Notes: a model not told the origin generated them from the letters alone. A stretch of DNA of 64,000 bases from Bacillus sp. FJAT-44742 (GCF_002797315.1 NZ_KZ454936.1:1425133-1489132); one strand, 5' to 3'. Counted from the stretch's first letter, positions 53,962-63,588 are shown. Translations and numbers: made by a program.

Positions 53962-55119
53962 ATGAAACTATCACAGATACCAAACATAGAAGAGAGGCTT
54001 CACAAGCTCGAAATTGTAGTGAATCCTTTCTCTTCAAGAGCGGGGAAGCATGATAAAGAAAAATCCTTCCCCATTCAAAACATAAAAGACCTCATAGAAA
54101 TTGGTTACACAGCGCTTTCCATCCCAAGGAAGTATGGAGGGCAAGGAATGAGTTTATATGAACTTGTCCGTGCTCAGGAAACTATTGGAAAATCTGATGG
54201 ATCTACCGCGTTATCCATTGGCTGGCATATGGGAATTACAAAACATTTGGGAGAAAACGACATTTGGGAACAAGATACATACCAAGATTTCGCGAATGAT
54301 GTTTTACATCACGGGGCTCTTATTAATAATGCTGCCTCCGAGCCAGCAACGGGTAGCCCAACACGAGGGGGAAGACCAGAAACGACAGCTGTGGAAATGA
54401 ATGAAAAATGGAAAATTAACGGCAGGAAAACCTACACAACCCTTTCCCCGGTTCTTACGCATTTTGTTGTTAGCGCCGGGATAGAAGGAACAGAGAAAAT
54501 AGCTAATTTCCTGATCAAAAGAGAGAACAAAGGATTAACAATAGAAGAGACATGGGATTCTGTTGGTATGAGAGCTACCGGAAGCCATGACATTGTTCTG
54601 AATGATGCCGTGGTAGATAAACATGATCTCGTACAAGTGCTGCAACCTGGCAACAAAAGTGCCCAAGGATGGCTCCTTCATATTCCTGCTTGTTATTTGG
54701 GTATTGCCCGTGCTGCACAAGAGCATGCTGTACAATTTGCTGCTTCGTACTCACCAAACAGTATTACCGGTACTATTTCAGAACTGCCTAACATAAAACA
54801 AAAGATTGGAGAGATGGAACTGAAAGTAGTTCAGAGCCAGCATTTTTTGTACTCTGTTGCCCGTCAGTGGGATAATAGCGATCAGAGTGAGCGTGAAACC
54901 ATGAAGGCATTATTAGGGGCGGTAAAGCAATCCGTTGTAAACCAATCACTTGAAGTGGTTGATATAGCTATGCGGATAGAGGGTGCAAGGAGTCTGTCAG
55001 AACAAAACCCTCTACAGCGATATTACCGTGATACAAGAGCAGGACTGCACAATCCCCCAATGGATGATATGACGATCATGCACCTTGCCCAGGAATCAAT
55101 CAATAAATTAATTAAATAA
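53962..55119 (+). CDS. ydbM: Acyl-CoA dehydrogenase-family protein (YdbM-like)
   Basis: 385 residues. The N-terminal helical domain contains GYTALSIPRKYGGQGMSLYE, the middle STALSIGWHMGITKHLGE, and the C-terminal DTRAGLHNPPMDDMTIMHLA. Usual acyl-CoA dehydrogenases are FAD enzymes oxidising acyl-CoA; YdbM members often lack a known substrate. It sits between the two PII-like genes. A hairpin terminator (AACTCCGC/GCGGGGTT) follows. Confidence 0.88.
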   Translation: MKLSQIPNIEERLHKLEIVVNPFSSRAGKHDKEKSFPIQNIKDLIEIGYTALSIPRKYGGQGMSLYELVRAQETIGKSDGSTALSIGWHMGITKHLGENDIWEQDTYQDFANDVLHHGALINNAASEPATGSPTRGGRPETTAVEMNEKWKINGRKTYTTLSPVLTHFVVSAGIEGTEKIANFLIKRENKGLTIEETWDSVGMRATGSHDIVLNDAVVDKHDLVQVLQPGNKSAQGWLLHIPACYLGIARAAQEHAVQFAASYSPNSITGTISELPNIKQKIGEMELKVVQSQHFLYSVARQWDNSDQSERETMKALLGAVKQSVVNQSLEVVDIAMRIEGARSLSEQNPLQRYYRDTRAGLHNPPMDDMTIMHLAQESINKLIK

Positions 55120-55127
55120 TCTTGCCC

Positions 55128-55158
55128 AACTCCGCGAAAGCGGGGTTATTTATTTTTC
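55128..55158 (+). terminator. Terminator of ydbM-like gene
   Basis: AACTCCGC and GCGGGGTT with a GAAA loop, then ATTTATTTTT. Confidence 0.85.
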
Positions 55159-55251
55159 CTGAAAGGTGTAATTCCCTTGGGAGAGAGGGAAGACAAGGTT
55201 TATGGCATTTCATTCTGTGGTAAAGAATGAGACGGGAAGCGAGGTGGCAAA

Positions 55252-55956
55252 GTGAAAACCACTTTATTAAAAGAAATGAAGGATGTCATTACAGCTGTAC
55301 TTCCAGTAACCATTGTCGTCATTCTTTTACAACTTATATTTGTAAGCACAGACTTAATGCAGCTCGTTCAGTTCCTAATTGGTGCCTTTTTTACGATATT
55401 CGGACTTGGTTTATTTTTGGCCGGGGCAAAACTGGGACTCATCCCTATTGGGGAGAAAGTGGGCTCATACTTACCGGAAAAGGTTTCTTTTCCCTGGGTT
55501 GTAGCAATAGGTTTTCTCTTGGGTTTTGTGGTAACTGTTGCAGAACCTGATGTGCGTATTTTAGCTACACAAATAGATGATGCCGGAGAGCAATTTGTTT
55601 CAGAAGGTGTTCTCATCGCTACTATTGCTCTTGGTGTAGGCTTTTTTGTGGCTTTAGCTTTTCTTAGAAAGATATTGCAAATTCCCTTGATTTATATGCT
55701 TATACCTTCATATGGCGTTGTTTTCATTTTTGCATTACTTGTACCGGAAGAGTTTATTTCTATTGCTTTTGATTCCGGGGGAGTGACCACCGGGCCTATT
55801 ACCGTTCCATTTATCCTCGCTTTAAGTATCGGGGTTGCTGCTGTGGTAAAAGGAGATAAAAATGAATCTTCATCAGATAGTTTTGGACTGGTAGCCATGG
55901 CTTCTATAGGACCGATTCTCTCTGTATTGATTCTGGGAGTGCTGTTTTATGATTAA
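55252..55956 (+). CDS. DUF1538 membrane protein (copy 1)
   Basis: 234 residues with six to seven membrane spans. Conserved segments are GFLLGFVVTVAEPDVRILAT and FDSGGVTTGPITVPFILALS. The family is uncharacterised. GTG start after GCGAGGTGG. It overlaps the second copy by 8 nt. Some members of the family have both halves in one chain, so the two genes may form a heteromeric unit (inference). Confidence 0.88.
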   Translation: MKTTLLKEMKDVITAVLPVTIVVILLQLIFVSTDLMQLVQFLIGAFFTIFGLGLFLAGAKLGLIPIGEKVGSYLPEKVSFPWVVAIGFLLGFVVTVAEPDVRILATQIDDAGEQFVSEGVLIATIALGVGFFVALAFLRKILQIPLIYMLIPSYGVVFIFALLVPEEFISIAFDSGGVTTGPITVPFILALSIGVAAVVKGDKNESSSDSFGLVAMASIGPILSVLILGVLFYD

Positions 55957-56674
55957 TTTAGTAATTTTTGATGGCTTGCTGGATGAAGTGTTCGAGGTTA
56001 TTACTGCATTAGCTCCATTACTGGCTGTACTAGCCCTTTTTCAAATTTTTGCACTAAAGCTGGAATGGAAAGAAATTTATCAGGCTTTAATGGGAATTTT
56101 GATGGCTGTTTTGGGTTTTTCACTATTTTTGCAAGGAGTCTATATTGGTTTTTTACCAACTGGAGAAGAGGTTGGTGCAGCTGTAGGTGGAGCAGATTAT
56201 AACTGGCTGCTTATCCCTATAGGGTTTTTGCTGGGTTTTGTGGCTACCTCAGCAGAACCAGCAGTGCGTGTATTAACCTATGAAGTTGAAGAAGAATCAA
56301 GCGGCTCTATCCGAGGAAAAGTGTTATTGTTTACCCTGGCTGCAGGAGTTGGTGTATTTGTCGCCCTTGCGATGGCTCGGATTCTTATTGGTTTTCCACT
56401 CTGGTGGGTGCTCTTGCCAGGATATTTACTTGCCTTTTTGCTCGCTTTTTTTGCAGATAAGAAATTTGTTTCCATTGCCTTTGATTCTGGAGGGGTAGCC
56501 ACTGGTCCAATGACTGTAACCTTTATTTTAGCTATGGCCGTCAGCGTTGCAAGTACGCTGGAAGGAAGAGACCCTATCATGGAAGGATTTGGGCTTGTTG
56601 CGTTAGTTGCTCTGGCGCCAATCTTGTCTGTTTCTATCCTTGGTGTAATAGTGAAGAAGAAGCAAACATCCTAA
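55949..56674 (+). CDS. DUF1538 membrane protein (copy 2)
   Basis: 241 residues, homologous to the gene before it with GFLLGFVATSAEPAVRVLTY and FDSGGVATGPMTVTFILAMA. The start overlaps the previous gene by 8 nt. It precedes a PII-like gene by 12 nt, so membrane pair and regulator are one transcript. Confidence 0.88.
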   Translation: MINLVIFDGLLDEVFEVITALAPLLAVLALFQIFALKLEWKEIYQALMGILMAVLGFSLFLQGVYIGFLPTGEEVGAAVGGADYNWLLIPIGFLLGFVATSAEPAVRVLTYEVEEESSGSIRGKVLLFTLAAGVGVFVALAMARILIGFPLWWVLLPGYLLAFLLAFFADKKFVSIAFDSGGVATGPMTVTFILAMAVSVASTLEGRDPIMEGFGLVALVALAPILSVSILGVIVKKKQTS

Positions 56675-56686
56675 GGGGGTAAAAAA

Positions 56687-57034
56687 ATGAGTGCCGTCAC
56701 AAACTTTGAACTTATTGTAACAATCGTACCGAAAGGAAAAGCATCCCGTCTTATAAAAGCAGCTAAAGAAGTGGGAGCAGAAGGCTCTACCATATTTAAC
56801 GGACGAGGCGCCGGTATTCATGAAAGCAAGAAAATGTTCGGCTTATCAATAGAACCTGAAAAAGAAATCATGCTGACAGTAGTACCTGACAACATTCGTA
56901 AAGAAGTTGTAGAAGCTATCAGGAAAGAGGGAGAGCTGGACCAATCAGGAGCCGGTATCGGATTTGTCGTAAATGTTCAGGAACTCTTCGGCGTCAACCA
57001 TGTAATCGGTCAAAGAGAGAAAAAGAAAGAATAG
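56687..57034 (+). CDS. PII-like signalling protein, divergent (copy 2)
   Basis: 115 residues. PII fold motifs: FELIVTIVPKGKASRLIKAA, EKEIMLTVVPDNIRKEVVEA, then SGAGIGFVVNVQELFGVNH. The T-loop reads FNGRGAGIHESKKMFGLSIE, without the Tyr used for modification. ATG after AAGGGGG. Its position behind the DUF1538 pair suggests that it regulates them, as GlnK does AmtB (inference). Confidence 0.82.
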   Translation: MSAVTNFELIVTIVPKGKASRLIKAAKEVGAEGSTIFNGRGAGIHESKKMFGLSIEPEKEIMLTVVPDNIRKEVVEAIRKEGELDQSGAGIGFVVNVQELFGVNHVIGQREKKKE

Positions 57035-57146
57035 CAGCAGCCAACCTTAGAAAAGGCTGGTTATTTTATAGAAAAAAGTGTCAATGTTGGTCTATTCTAT
57101 GATATACATGATAAAAGACGGTCATTGCCTATAAGGGGGAGTACTT

Positions 57147-58943
57147 ATGAAAACGTATAAAAGCAGAGATGAGGTGCCTGTACAGGAAACGTGGGACCTG
57201 ACAGACATTTATCCGCGTCAGCAGGATTGGGAAAAAGATTATGATAAAGTTGTGAAGATGGCCGAAGAATTAAAGACTTATGAAGGAGCGATTGCCAGCG
57301 CCCAGGATTTATATGATTTTCTCCATTTAGATGAGCAGTGTGATTATGTGTTCAGCAAAGTTTATGTATATGCCATGCTCTTAACTGACATTGATACTCG
57401 GAATGCCGAATCCCAGGCCTTGTTAGACAGAGCCAGACAATTAAGTGTCAAACTCCAGTCTGCTACATCTTTTTTCATGCCATTCTTGTTGGAACTTGAC
57501 CGAAAGACTTTAGATTCCTACATCAAGCAAGTAAAAGGGCTGAAATATTTCGAAGAAGACTTATATGACTCTTACCGATTTAAAAAGCATGTCTTGAATA
57601 AGGACAAAGAAGAAGTTCTTTCTCAGCTCGGGGAAGCACTGAGTTCTCCAGGGAAGACTTTTGGAATGATTAACAATGCTGATATTAAATTTGGGAAAGT
57701 CACAAACAAAGAAGGAGAAAAAGTTGAACTGACAAGAGGGATGTACTCCCAGTTAATCGAAGATGAAGACAGAGAGGTGCGAAAGGAAGCTTACAAAGCT
57801 TACTATGAGCCCTATATCCAGCTCCAGAACACGATTGCTTCCACGCTATCTTCAGCTATTAAAAATAATGCCATGACTTCAACGATGCGTAACTACCCTT
57901 CTTCTTTGGAAAAAGCGTTATTTAAAGATAAAGTGCCAACAACTGTCTATGATAACTTAATAAAAGCAACGAAAGATAATATTGAACCCTTTCATCAGTA
58001 TATGAGAGTGAGAAAAAAGATTCTTAATCTTGATGAGCTGAGAGCATATGACCTGAATGCTCCTCTAGTACCTGGCATGAAACAGGATATTACGTTTGAG
58101 GAAGCGTATGAAACAATGGTCAACGCCTTAGCGCCGCTGGGCAGTGAATACACTGATTTACTAAAGTATTTTAAAGAACACAGATATATAGATGTAAGAG
58201 AAACTCCGGGAAAGAGGTCCGGTGCTTATAATATTGGGTTATATGGAGTTCACCCTTATGTCCTCTTAAATCATCAAGATGATCTGGATAGTCTTTTTAC
58301 ACTAGCTCATGAAATGGGCCATGCTATGCATAGTTACTATTCTTCAAAATACCAGCCTCAAATTACGGCGGGATATACTATTTTTGTAGCTGAAGTGGCA
58401 TCAACAGTAAATGAAATTCTCCTTATTCATTACTTGTTAAACAACACAAAGGACAGGGAGAAGAAAAAACATTTGTTAAACCACTTTATTGATCAGTTCA
58501 GAGGAACCTTTTTCACACAGGTGATGTTTTCTGAATTTGAACAGCTTGTTCATGATAAAGCGGAGAATGGGGAGCCGCTTAATGTGACTGCATTTAACAA
58601 CGTGTATGAAAAATTATTCAGGCAATATAACGGGGAAGAACTTGTATTTGATGAGGAAGTAAAGCATGGCTGGAGCAGGATTCCTCACTTTTATCGTCCT
58701 TTTTACGTCTACAAGTATGCTACAGGGTTTGCTTCAGCTATTTTAATTGCAGATCAGCTTTTAGCTGGAAATGAAGAGATGAAGAAATCTTATCTTACTT
58801 TTTTAAAGAGTGGAAGTTCTGAAGATCCTCTTGATTTATTGAAAAAGACAGGAGTCGATCTAACCAGTCCCGAGCCTATCAAGCATGCATTAACCTCATT
58901 CAAAGGCTTGATTGATGAGTTCTCAGCGATGACTGATGTGTAA
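57147..58943 (+). CDS. pepF: Oligoendopeptidase F
   Basis: 598 residues, family length. M3 metallopeptidase motif HEMGH at 388-392 within LAHEMGHAMHSYY, and EVASTVNEILL supplying the third zinc ligand. It cleaves 7-17-residue peptides in the cytoplasm. ATG after AAGGGGGAG. Single gene with its own terminator. Confidence 0.95.
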   Translation: MKTYKSRDEVPVQETWDLTDIYPRQQDWEKDYDKVVKMAEELKTYEGAIASAQDLYDFLHLDEQCDYVFSKVYVYAMLLTDIDTRNAESQALLDRARQLSVKLQSATSFFMPFLLELDRKTLDSYIKQVKGLKYFEEDLYDSYRFKKHVLNKDKEEVLSQLGEALSSPGKTFGMINNADIKFGKVTNKEGEKVELTRGMYSQLIEDEDREVRKEAYKAYYEPYIQLQNTIASTLSSAIKNNAMTSTMRNYPSSLEKALFKDKVPTTVYDNLIKATKDNIEPFHQYMRVRKKILNLDELRAYDLNAPLVPGMKQDITFEEAYETMVNALAPLGSEYTDLLKYFKEHRYIDVRETPGKRSGAYNIGLYGVHPYVLLNHQDDLDSLFTLAHEMGHAMHSYYSSKYQPQITAGYTIFVAEVASTVNEILLIHYLLNNTKDREKKKHLLNHFIDQFRGTFFTQVMFSEFEQLVHDKAENGEPLNVTAFNNVYEKLFRQYNGEELVFDEEVKHGWSRIPHFYRPFYVYKYATGFASAILIADQLLAGNEEMKKSYLTFLKSGSSEDPLDLLKKTGVDLTSPEPIKHALTSFKGLIDEFSAMTDV

Positions 58944-58958
58944 AGAAGTAATATAAAG

Positions 58959-58993
58959 AAAAGGCCGCTCTACTAAAGGGCGGCCTTTTTTAT
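58959..58993 (+). terminator. Terminator of pepF
   Basis: AAAAGGCCGC and GCGGCCTTTT form a stem with a T-run. Confidence 0.88.
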
Positions 58994-59002
58994 AGATTAA
59001 AG

Positions 59003-59122
59003 CTATTTCCGGTAATGAAATAAAGTGTCCATGACAGCCTGAACGATTTCAATGGATTGAAATGAAATTAGAGATAGGGCAGTGAGTGAAAAGAAGCCTG
59101 TTAATAACTTAAGGATAATCAC
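59003..59122 (-). CDS. Small membrane peptide (39 aa)
   Basis: GTG start with AGGAGGG 6 nt upstream. It reads MIILKLLTGFFSLTALSLIS, a single hydrophobic helix, then FQSIEIVQAVMDTLFHYRK. No family recognised. It shares the pepF terminator region on the opposite strand. Confidence 0.55.
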   Translation of the reverse strand: MIILKLLTGFFSLTALSLISFQSIEIVQAVMDTLFHYRK

Positions 59123-59346
59123 ACTATTCCCTCCTAGAGTAGAAGCTCTAAAGAATAAGAAAATTATATCAGGATACTGCTTGTCCCTGGTGTGTAAAAA
59201 GATGTGTTTTTCAAATCATACTCGAGCTCCTTCAATAACATGACAAAGGAATTTAAATGTGAACAACGAAGTAGTAAGGAAATTCCAAAATGCCAATGAC
59301 AAGGGGAAACAGCGAAAAGCTCATTCTCAAACATGGGGTGATCAGA

Positions 59347-61203
59347 ATGGAAGCTGAACAGGTAACAAAGAAAGTGTGGGACCGTTTTGTCAAAGAGGGG
59401 GCTCTAGATGAATCGCGAATAAATAAACGCATTTTAGAGTCCTGGTATATGTGCAAAAAATCCGGGGTGAACCCTTTTAACGGCAGGGGAACCAAAGTGC
59501 TCGCCGACAAAGAGCTGGAGCTGCGAAAGAGAGAAAACTCTCTCCTTCTTGAGATTGCTTCTCCATTTATTGAAAATCTCCAAAAGATGTTCAGAAAAAC
59601 AAACTCCAATCTCTTGTTAATTGATAAGGACGGTTATGTGTTAAAAGTAGCCGGAAATAAACAATCTAAACAAAAAGCCTCAGAAATTAATTTTATCGAA
59701 GGTGTACAATGGACAGAAAATTTGGTGGGCACAAACGCAATAGGTACAACATTAAGAACAGATGAACCGATCACAATAATCGGCGCTGAACATTTCTCAA
59801 TTGCCTCCCAAAATTGGGCATGCTCGGCAGCACCGATACATGATGAAGAAGGTAAATTAATCGGAGTCCTCGATGTTTCCAGCCCGCTGACATCCTGCCA
59901 GCATGAACATATGCTTGGAGGTGTGGTGGCAACAGCTTATGCTATTGAACATCAATGGCAAAAAAAGATGAAAGAAGAGGAGATAGAGCTATTACATTAC
60001 GCTCTTGATTGTAAGGATGAGAGCAAGCCATATATCCTTTTTAACCGCCGTAATAAAATAATCTATACATCACCTTTTTTGAGAGACAAAATTTCCATTC
60101 ACTCTTTGACGATCTCCTCATTACAAGAAGAAGGATACACCCTCTCAAGGAAAGATCCCATTGTAGCATCAACCAATACTTATGAAATTGGGTATTATGC
60201 TGAAGTCTCCAAAATCCATAAGAAAAAACCCTTGAACCAACGAAAGAGTGAACGCTCCTCTTTTCGATTTGAGGGGATTCAAGGAGAGAGCCAGGTGTTT
60301 AAGGATGTGCTGGATCAAATAAAAAAAGCAGCCCCCACTGACATTCCAGTTCATATTTATGGAGAAACAGGAACCGGGAAAGAGCTTGCAGCAAGAACCC
60401 TTCATGAAAACAGTGAAAGATCTGATGGACCTTTTGTCCCTATTAACTGCGGTGCATTACCAGAGGATCTCTTAGAAAGTGAATTATTCGGTTACGGGGC
60501 TGGTGCTTTTACAGGAGCAAAGCGTAATGGGTATGAGGGGAAGCTGCTTCAAGCCAACAAAGGAACACTATTTTTGGATGAAATAGGAGAAATTCCTCTC
60601 AAAATGCAAATTGCACTCTTGAGAGTTCTCCAGGAAAAAAGGGTCACTCCCCTGGCAAGCAAAGAATCCTACCCCATTGATATTCGGCTTATTTCTGCAA
60701 CGAATGAAAACATTCATGACCTCATAGAAAAAGGGCGGTTTAGAAGTGACTTGTACTATCGTATCTTTGTTTATTCTTTATCTCTACCCTCGCTCCAGGA
60801 AAGAAAGGAGGATATTCCTGCTTTCATAAGCTCGTTTTGTAAGGAACATAGCTGGAATGTTCAATGGAACGAAGAACATCTCGAAATTTTCCAGTCACAT
60901 GATTGGCCAGGGAACATAAGAGAGCTTCACAATACCTTGGAACGGATAAGAATCCATTTTAAGAGTCAGGTCCCCTCTCCTTTAGAGCTTTCTTCCCTCA
61001 TCAGAGAGGAACGACCATTGCTCCTCCCTCAGAAAAAGAATGAAAAGAAAGAAGAGAAAACATTATCGTTCCGGGAAACAGTAGAGGTAGAAAGGATTAA
61101 GACAGCTTTGGCAACAGCCGGCGGAAATGTCTCGAAAGCATCATCGTTGGCAGGAATCCCCCGCAGCACTTTTTATCGGAAGATCAAAAAATACAAATTA
61201 TAG
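59347..61203 (+). CDS. acoR: Sigma-54-dependent activator AcoR
   Basis: 618 residues from the ATG at 59347 (GGGGTG upstream; the frame extends to 59290). Order: a GAF-like sensor with FIEGVQWTENLVGTNAIGTT, a linker, the AAA+ domain with Walker A GETGTGKE, the sigma-54-contacting GAFTGA loop (YGAGAFTGAKRNG) and Walker B LFLDEIGEIP, then a Fis-type helix-turn-helix (GGNVSKASSLAGIPRSTFYR). It activates the downstream aco operon with RNA polymerase-sigma-54. Confidence 0.92.
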   Translation: MEAEQVTKKVWDRFVKEGALDESRINKRILESWYMCKKSGVNPFNGRGTKVLADKELELRKRENSLLLEIASPFIENLQKMFRKTNSNLLLIDKDGYVLKVAGNKQSKQKASEINFIEGVQWTENLVGTNAIGTTLRTDEPITIIGAEHFSIASQNWACSAAPIHDEEGKLIGVLDVSSPLTSCQHEHMLGGVVATAYAIEHQWQKKMKEEEIELLHYALDCKDESKPYILFNRRNKIIYTSPFLRDKISIHSLTISSLQEEGYTLSRKDPIVASTNTYEIGYYAEVSKIHKKKPLNQRKSERSSFRFEGIQGESQVFKDVLDQIKKAAPTDIPVHIYGETGTGKELAARTLHENSERSDGPFVPINCGALPEDLLESELFGYGAGAFTGAKRNGYEGKLLQANKGTLFLDEIGEIPLKMQIALLRVLQEKRVTPLASKESYPIDIRLISATNENIHDLIEKGRFRSDLYYRIFVYSLSLPSLQERKEDIPAFISSFCKEHSWNVQWNEEHLEIFQSHDWPGNIRELHNTLERIRIHFKSQVPSPLELSSLIREERPLLLPQKKNEKKEEKTLSFRETVEVERIKTALATAGGNVSKASSLAGIPRSTFYRKIKKYKL

Positions 61204-61225
61204 CCATTTTGACACAGGTGAGATA

Positions 61226-61264
61226 AAGTGAGACAAAATGAAACAGTGTCTCAAACCGTCTCAG
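61226..61264 (+). promoter_or_regulatory. Palindromic upstream activator site for the aco promoter
   Basis: TGAGACA (61229-61235) and TGTCTCA (61247-61253) are exact complements spaced 11 nt. A further half-site GTCTCA follows at ~61258. It lies about 75-100 nt before a sigma-54 promoter, right for an AcoR enhancer site. Confidence 0.6.
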
Positions 61265-61325
61265 TTCCCCTCTCACAATAAATATAGCCAGCTCTCTAAA
61301 CGCTTATTTTGTAAGCGTTTTCTTC

Positions 61326-61342
61326 TTGGCATAAAACTTGCA
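61326..61342 (+). promoter_or_regulatory. Sigma-54 (-24/-12) promoter of acoABC
   Basis: TTGGCATAAAACTTGCA matches the sigma-54 consensus, with GG and GC exactly 10 bases apart. It is located 73 nt upstream of acoA. Confidence 0.8.
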
Positions 61343-61414
61343 ATGTATAAAAGCAGAAGAAGACTGCTGAGATTCTGCGCCGTAATTCTTACTTATCTTA
61401 AAGGAGGAACAAAG

Positions 61415-62407
61415 ATGGAAACTTCTAAAATTGAAACTCAAGGAATTACGTCAGAAAAAGCCAAGAACATGTACCAAAAGATGTGTGAAATCCGTCATTT
61501 CGAAGATACGGTTCATGAAGTTTTTGGTAAGGGCATTATCCCTGGTTTCGTACATCTTTATGCTGGTGAAGAAGCAGTAGCTGTTGGTGTTTGTTCCCAC
61601 TTAACAGACAGTGACAGTATTACTAGTACTCACAGAGGGCATGGACATTGTATTGCAAAGGGTTGTGACTTAAACGGTATGATGGCTGAACTGTACGGAA
61701 AAGCCACAGGCTTATGTAAAGGGAAAGGAGGCTCTATGCATATTGCCGATGTGGAGAAAGGGATGCTTGGAGCCAATGGAATTGTTGGCGGAGGATTTCC
61801 ACTGGCTGCAGGAGCAGGTCTTACCGCAAAACTGAAAAAAACAAATGATGTTGCAGTCTGCTTCTTTGGGGATGGAGCCAATAATCATGGAACCTTTCAC
61901 GAAGGGATTAATTTAGCTGCCATTTGGAATCTGCCTGTAGTATTTGTTGCAGAGAATAATGGTTTTGCAGAAGCCACTCCATTCCATTATGCTTCCAGCT
62001 GTAAATCTATCGCCGATCGTGCAGCAGGATATAACATCCCTGGAGTGGTTGTCGATGGAAAAGATACTGTTGCTGTGTATAAGGCAGCCCAAAAGGCTGT
62101 AGAAAGAGCAAGAAGGGGAGAAGGACCGACTCTCATTGAATGTAAAACCTATAGAAACTACGGTCACTTTGAAGGCGATGCTCAAACGTATAAAGGAGAA
62201 GAAGCAGACAAGCATTTGAAAGAAGAAGATGCAATCCTTAAATTCCGCCAATATATGCTTTCAAGCGAGCTTGCGGATGAAAAGCAACTCAATGCTATAG
62301 ATGAAAGGGCCAGAAAGGCAGTAGAAGAAGCAGTAGCCTTTGCAGAACAAAGCCCCATGCCTGACTCAGAAGACCTGTTAAAAGATGTTTACGTATCTTA
62401 TAAATAA
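61415..62407 (+). CDS. acoA: Acetoin dehydrogenase E1 alpha subunit
   Basis: 330 residues from the ATG at 61415 (AAAGGAGG); the frame is open to 61238 but crosses the promoter. Thiamine pyrophosphate motif: FFGDGANNHGTFHEGINLAA followed by AENN. With E1 beta and E2 it splits acetoin to acetaldehyde and acetyl-CoA. A hairpin (TTCATTTCTT/AAGAAATGAA) lies in the gap before acoB. Confidence 0.93.
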   Translation: METSKIETQGITSEKAKNMYQKMCEIRHFEDTVHEVFGKGIIPGFVHLYAGEEAVAVGVCSHLTDSDSITSTHRGHGHCIAKGCDLNGMMAELYGKATGLCKGKGGSMHIADVEKGMLGANGIVGGGFPLAAGAGLTAKLKKTNDVAVCFFGDGANNHGTFHEGINLAAIWNLPVVFVAENNGFAEATPFHYASSCKSIADRAAGYNIPGVVVDGKDTVAVYKAAQKAVERARRGEGPTLIECKTYRNYGHFEGDAQTYKGEEADKHLKEEDAILKFRQYMLSSELADEKQLNAIDERARKAVEEAVAFAEQSPMPDSEDLLKDVYVSYK

Positions 62408-62412
62408 TCTCA

Positions 62413-62437
62413 TTCATTTCTTAATAGAAGAAATGAA
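62413..62437 (+). promoter_or_regulatory. Intercistronic hairpin acoA-acoB
   Basis: TTCATTTCTT and AAGAAATGAA form a perfect 10-bp stem. No T-run, so probably an mRNA stability or processing element. Confidence 0.45.
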
Positions 62438-62508
62438 GACATCACGGGATGTACAAACTTTTGCCGCCCTCAGTTTAAAAAGAATAAATAAGTAAGGAGT
62501 GAGTGGAA

Positions 62509-63543
62509 ATGTCTAGAATTATTACTTTTGCCGATGCCATAAATGAAGCTCTTCAGCAAGCGATGAGAAAAGATGAAAGCGTTATCTTAATGGGAGAGGA
62601 TGTAGCAGGTGGGGCAAACGTCGATCACTTGCAGGATGAGGAAGCATGGGGAGGAGTGATGGGAGTCACGAAGGGTCTTGTGCAGGAATTTGGACGGGAC
62701 CGGATTTTAGACACTCCTATTGCAGAAGCCGGTTATGTAGGGGCAGCTGTCACTTGTGCCGCAACCGGGATGCGTCCCGTAGCTGAGCTGATGTTTAATG
62801 ATTTCATAGGAAGCTGCCTTGATGAAGTAATGAACCAGGGGGCAAAGCTTCGATATATGTTTGGCGGGAAAGCAAAGGTTCCTCTTACGATTCGTACAAT
62901 GCACGGTGCGGGGTTTAGGGCAGCTGCCCAGCATTCTCAAAGTTTATATGGAATGTTTACGGCAATTCCTGGAGTTAAAGTTGTAGTTCCCTCCACTCCG
63001 GCTGAAGCAAAGGGTCTCCTGCTGGCAGCTATTGAAGATGATGACCCTGTCATTTTCTTTGAGGATAAAACTCTATATAACGTTAAAGGCGAAGTTCCTG
63101 AAGAATATTTCACGTTGCCGATTGGAGAGGCTGACATAAAAAGGGAAGGGACAGACTTGACAATTGTGACTATAGGGAAACAGGTAAATACAGCTTTAGA
63201 GGCTGCTCAAAAACTGTCAAGTAAAGGAATAGAAACGGAAGTTGTGGATCCTAGAAGTCTTTCTCCTTTAGATGAAGAAACTATTTTACAGTCGGTGGCA
63301 AAAACAAATCGTTTGATTATTATTGATGAAGCAAACCCTCGGTGCAATGTAGCTACTGATATTTCAGCTATGGTAGCTGACAAAGGGTTTGATTATTTGG
63401 ATGCACCAATCAAAATGATCACGGCTCCACATTGTCCAGTTCCATTTTCTCCTGCCCTTGAGGATATTTATCTCCCATCATCACAAAAAGTTCTTCAGGT
63501 TGTGGCTGACCTGATTGATGATGAATCAGTTGTGGCTCTGTAA
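62509..63543 (+). CDS. acoB: Acetoin dehydrogenase E1 beta subunit
   Basis: 344 residues from the ATG at 62509 (AAGGAG 9 nt upstream); a GTG at 62503 is possible. Transketolase-like pyrimidine-binding domain with IITFADAINEALQQAMRKDE and VILMGEDVAGGANVD, and a C-terminal domain with EVVDPRSLSPLDEETILQSV. Pairs with AcoA. Confidence 0.94.
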   Translation: MSRIITFADAINEALQQAMRKDESVILMGEDVAGGANVDHLQDEEAWGGVMGVTKGLVQEFGRDRILDTPIAEAGYVGAAVTCAATGMRPVAELMFNDFIGSCLDEVMNQGAKLRYMFGGKAKVPLTIRTMHGAGFRAAAQHSQSLYGMFTAIPGVKVVVPSTPAEAKGLLLAAIEDDDPVIFFEDKTLYNVKGEVPEEYFTLPIGEADIKREGTDLTIVTIGKQVNTALEAAQKLSSKGIETEVVDPRSLSPLDEETILQSVAKTNRLIIIDEANPRCNVATDISAMVADKGFDYLDAPIKMITAPHCPVPFSPALEDIYLPSSQKVLQVVADLIDDESVVAL

Positions 63544-63557
63544 TGTTAATTTCTTCA

Positions 63558-63588
63558 GATAAGAGTGTGTGCCGGCATGCTCTTATCT
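63558..63588 (+). promoter_or_regulatory. Intercistronic hairpin acoB-acoC
   Basis: AGATAAGAG and CTCTTATCT pair across 13 nt, without T-run. Both gaps of the operon carry such a hairpin. Confidence 0.45.
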
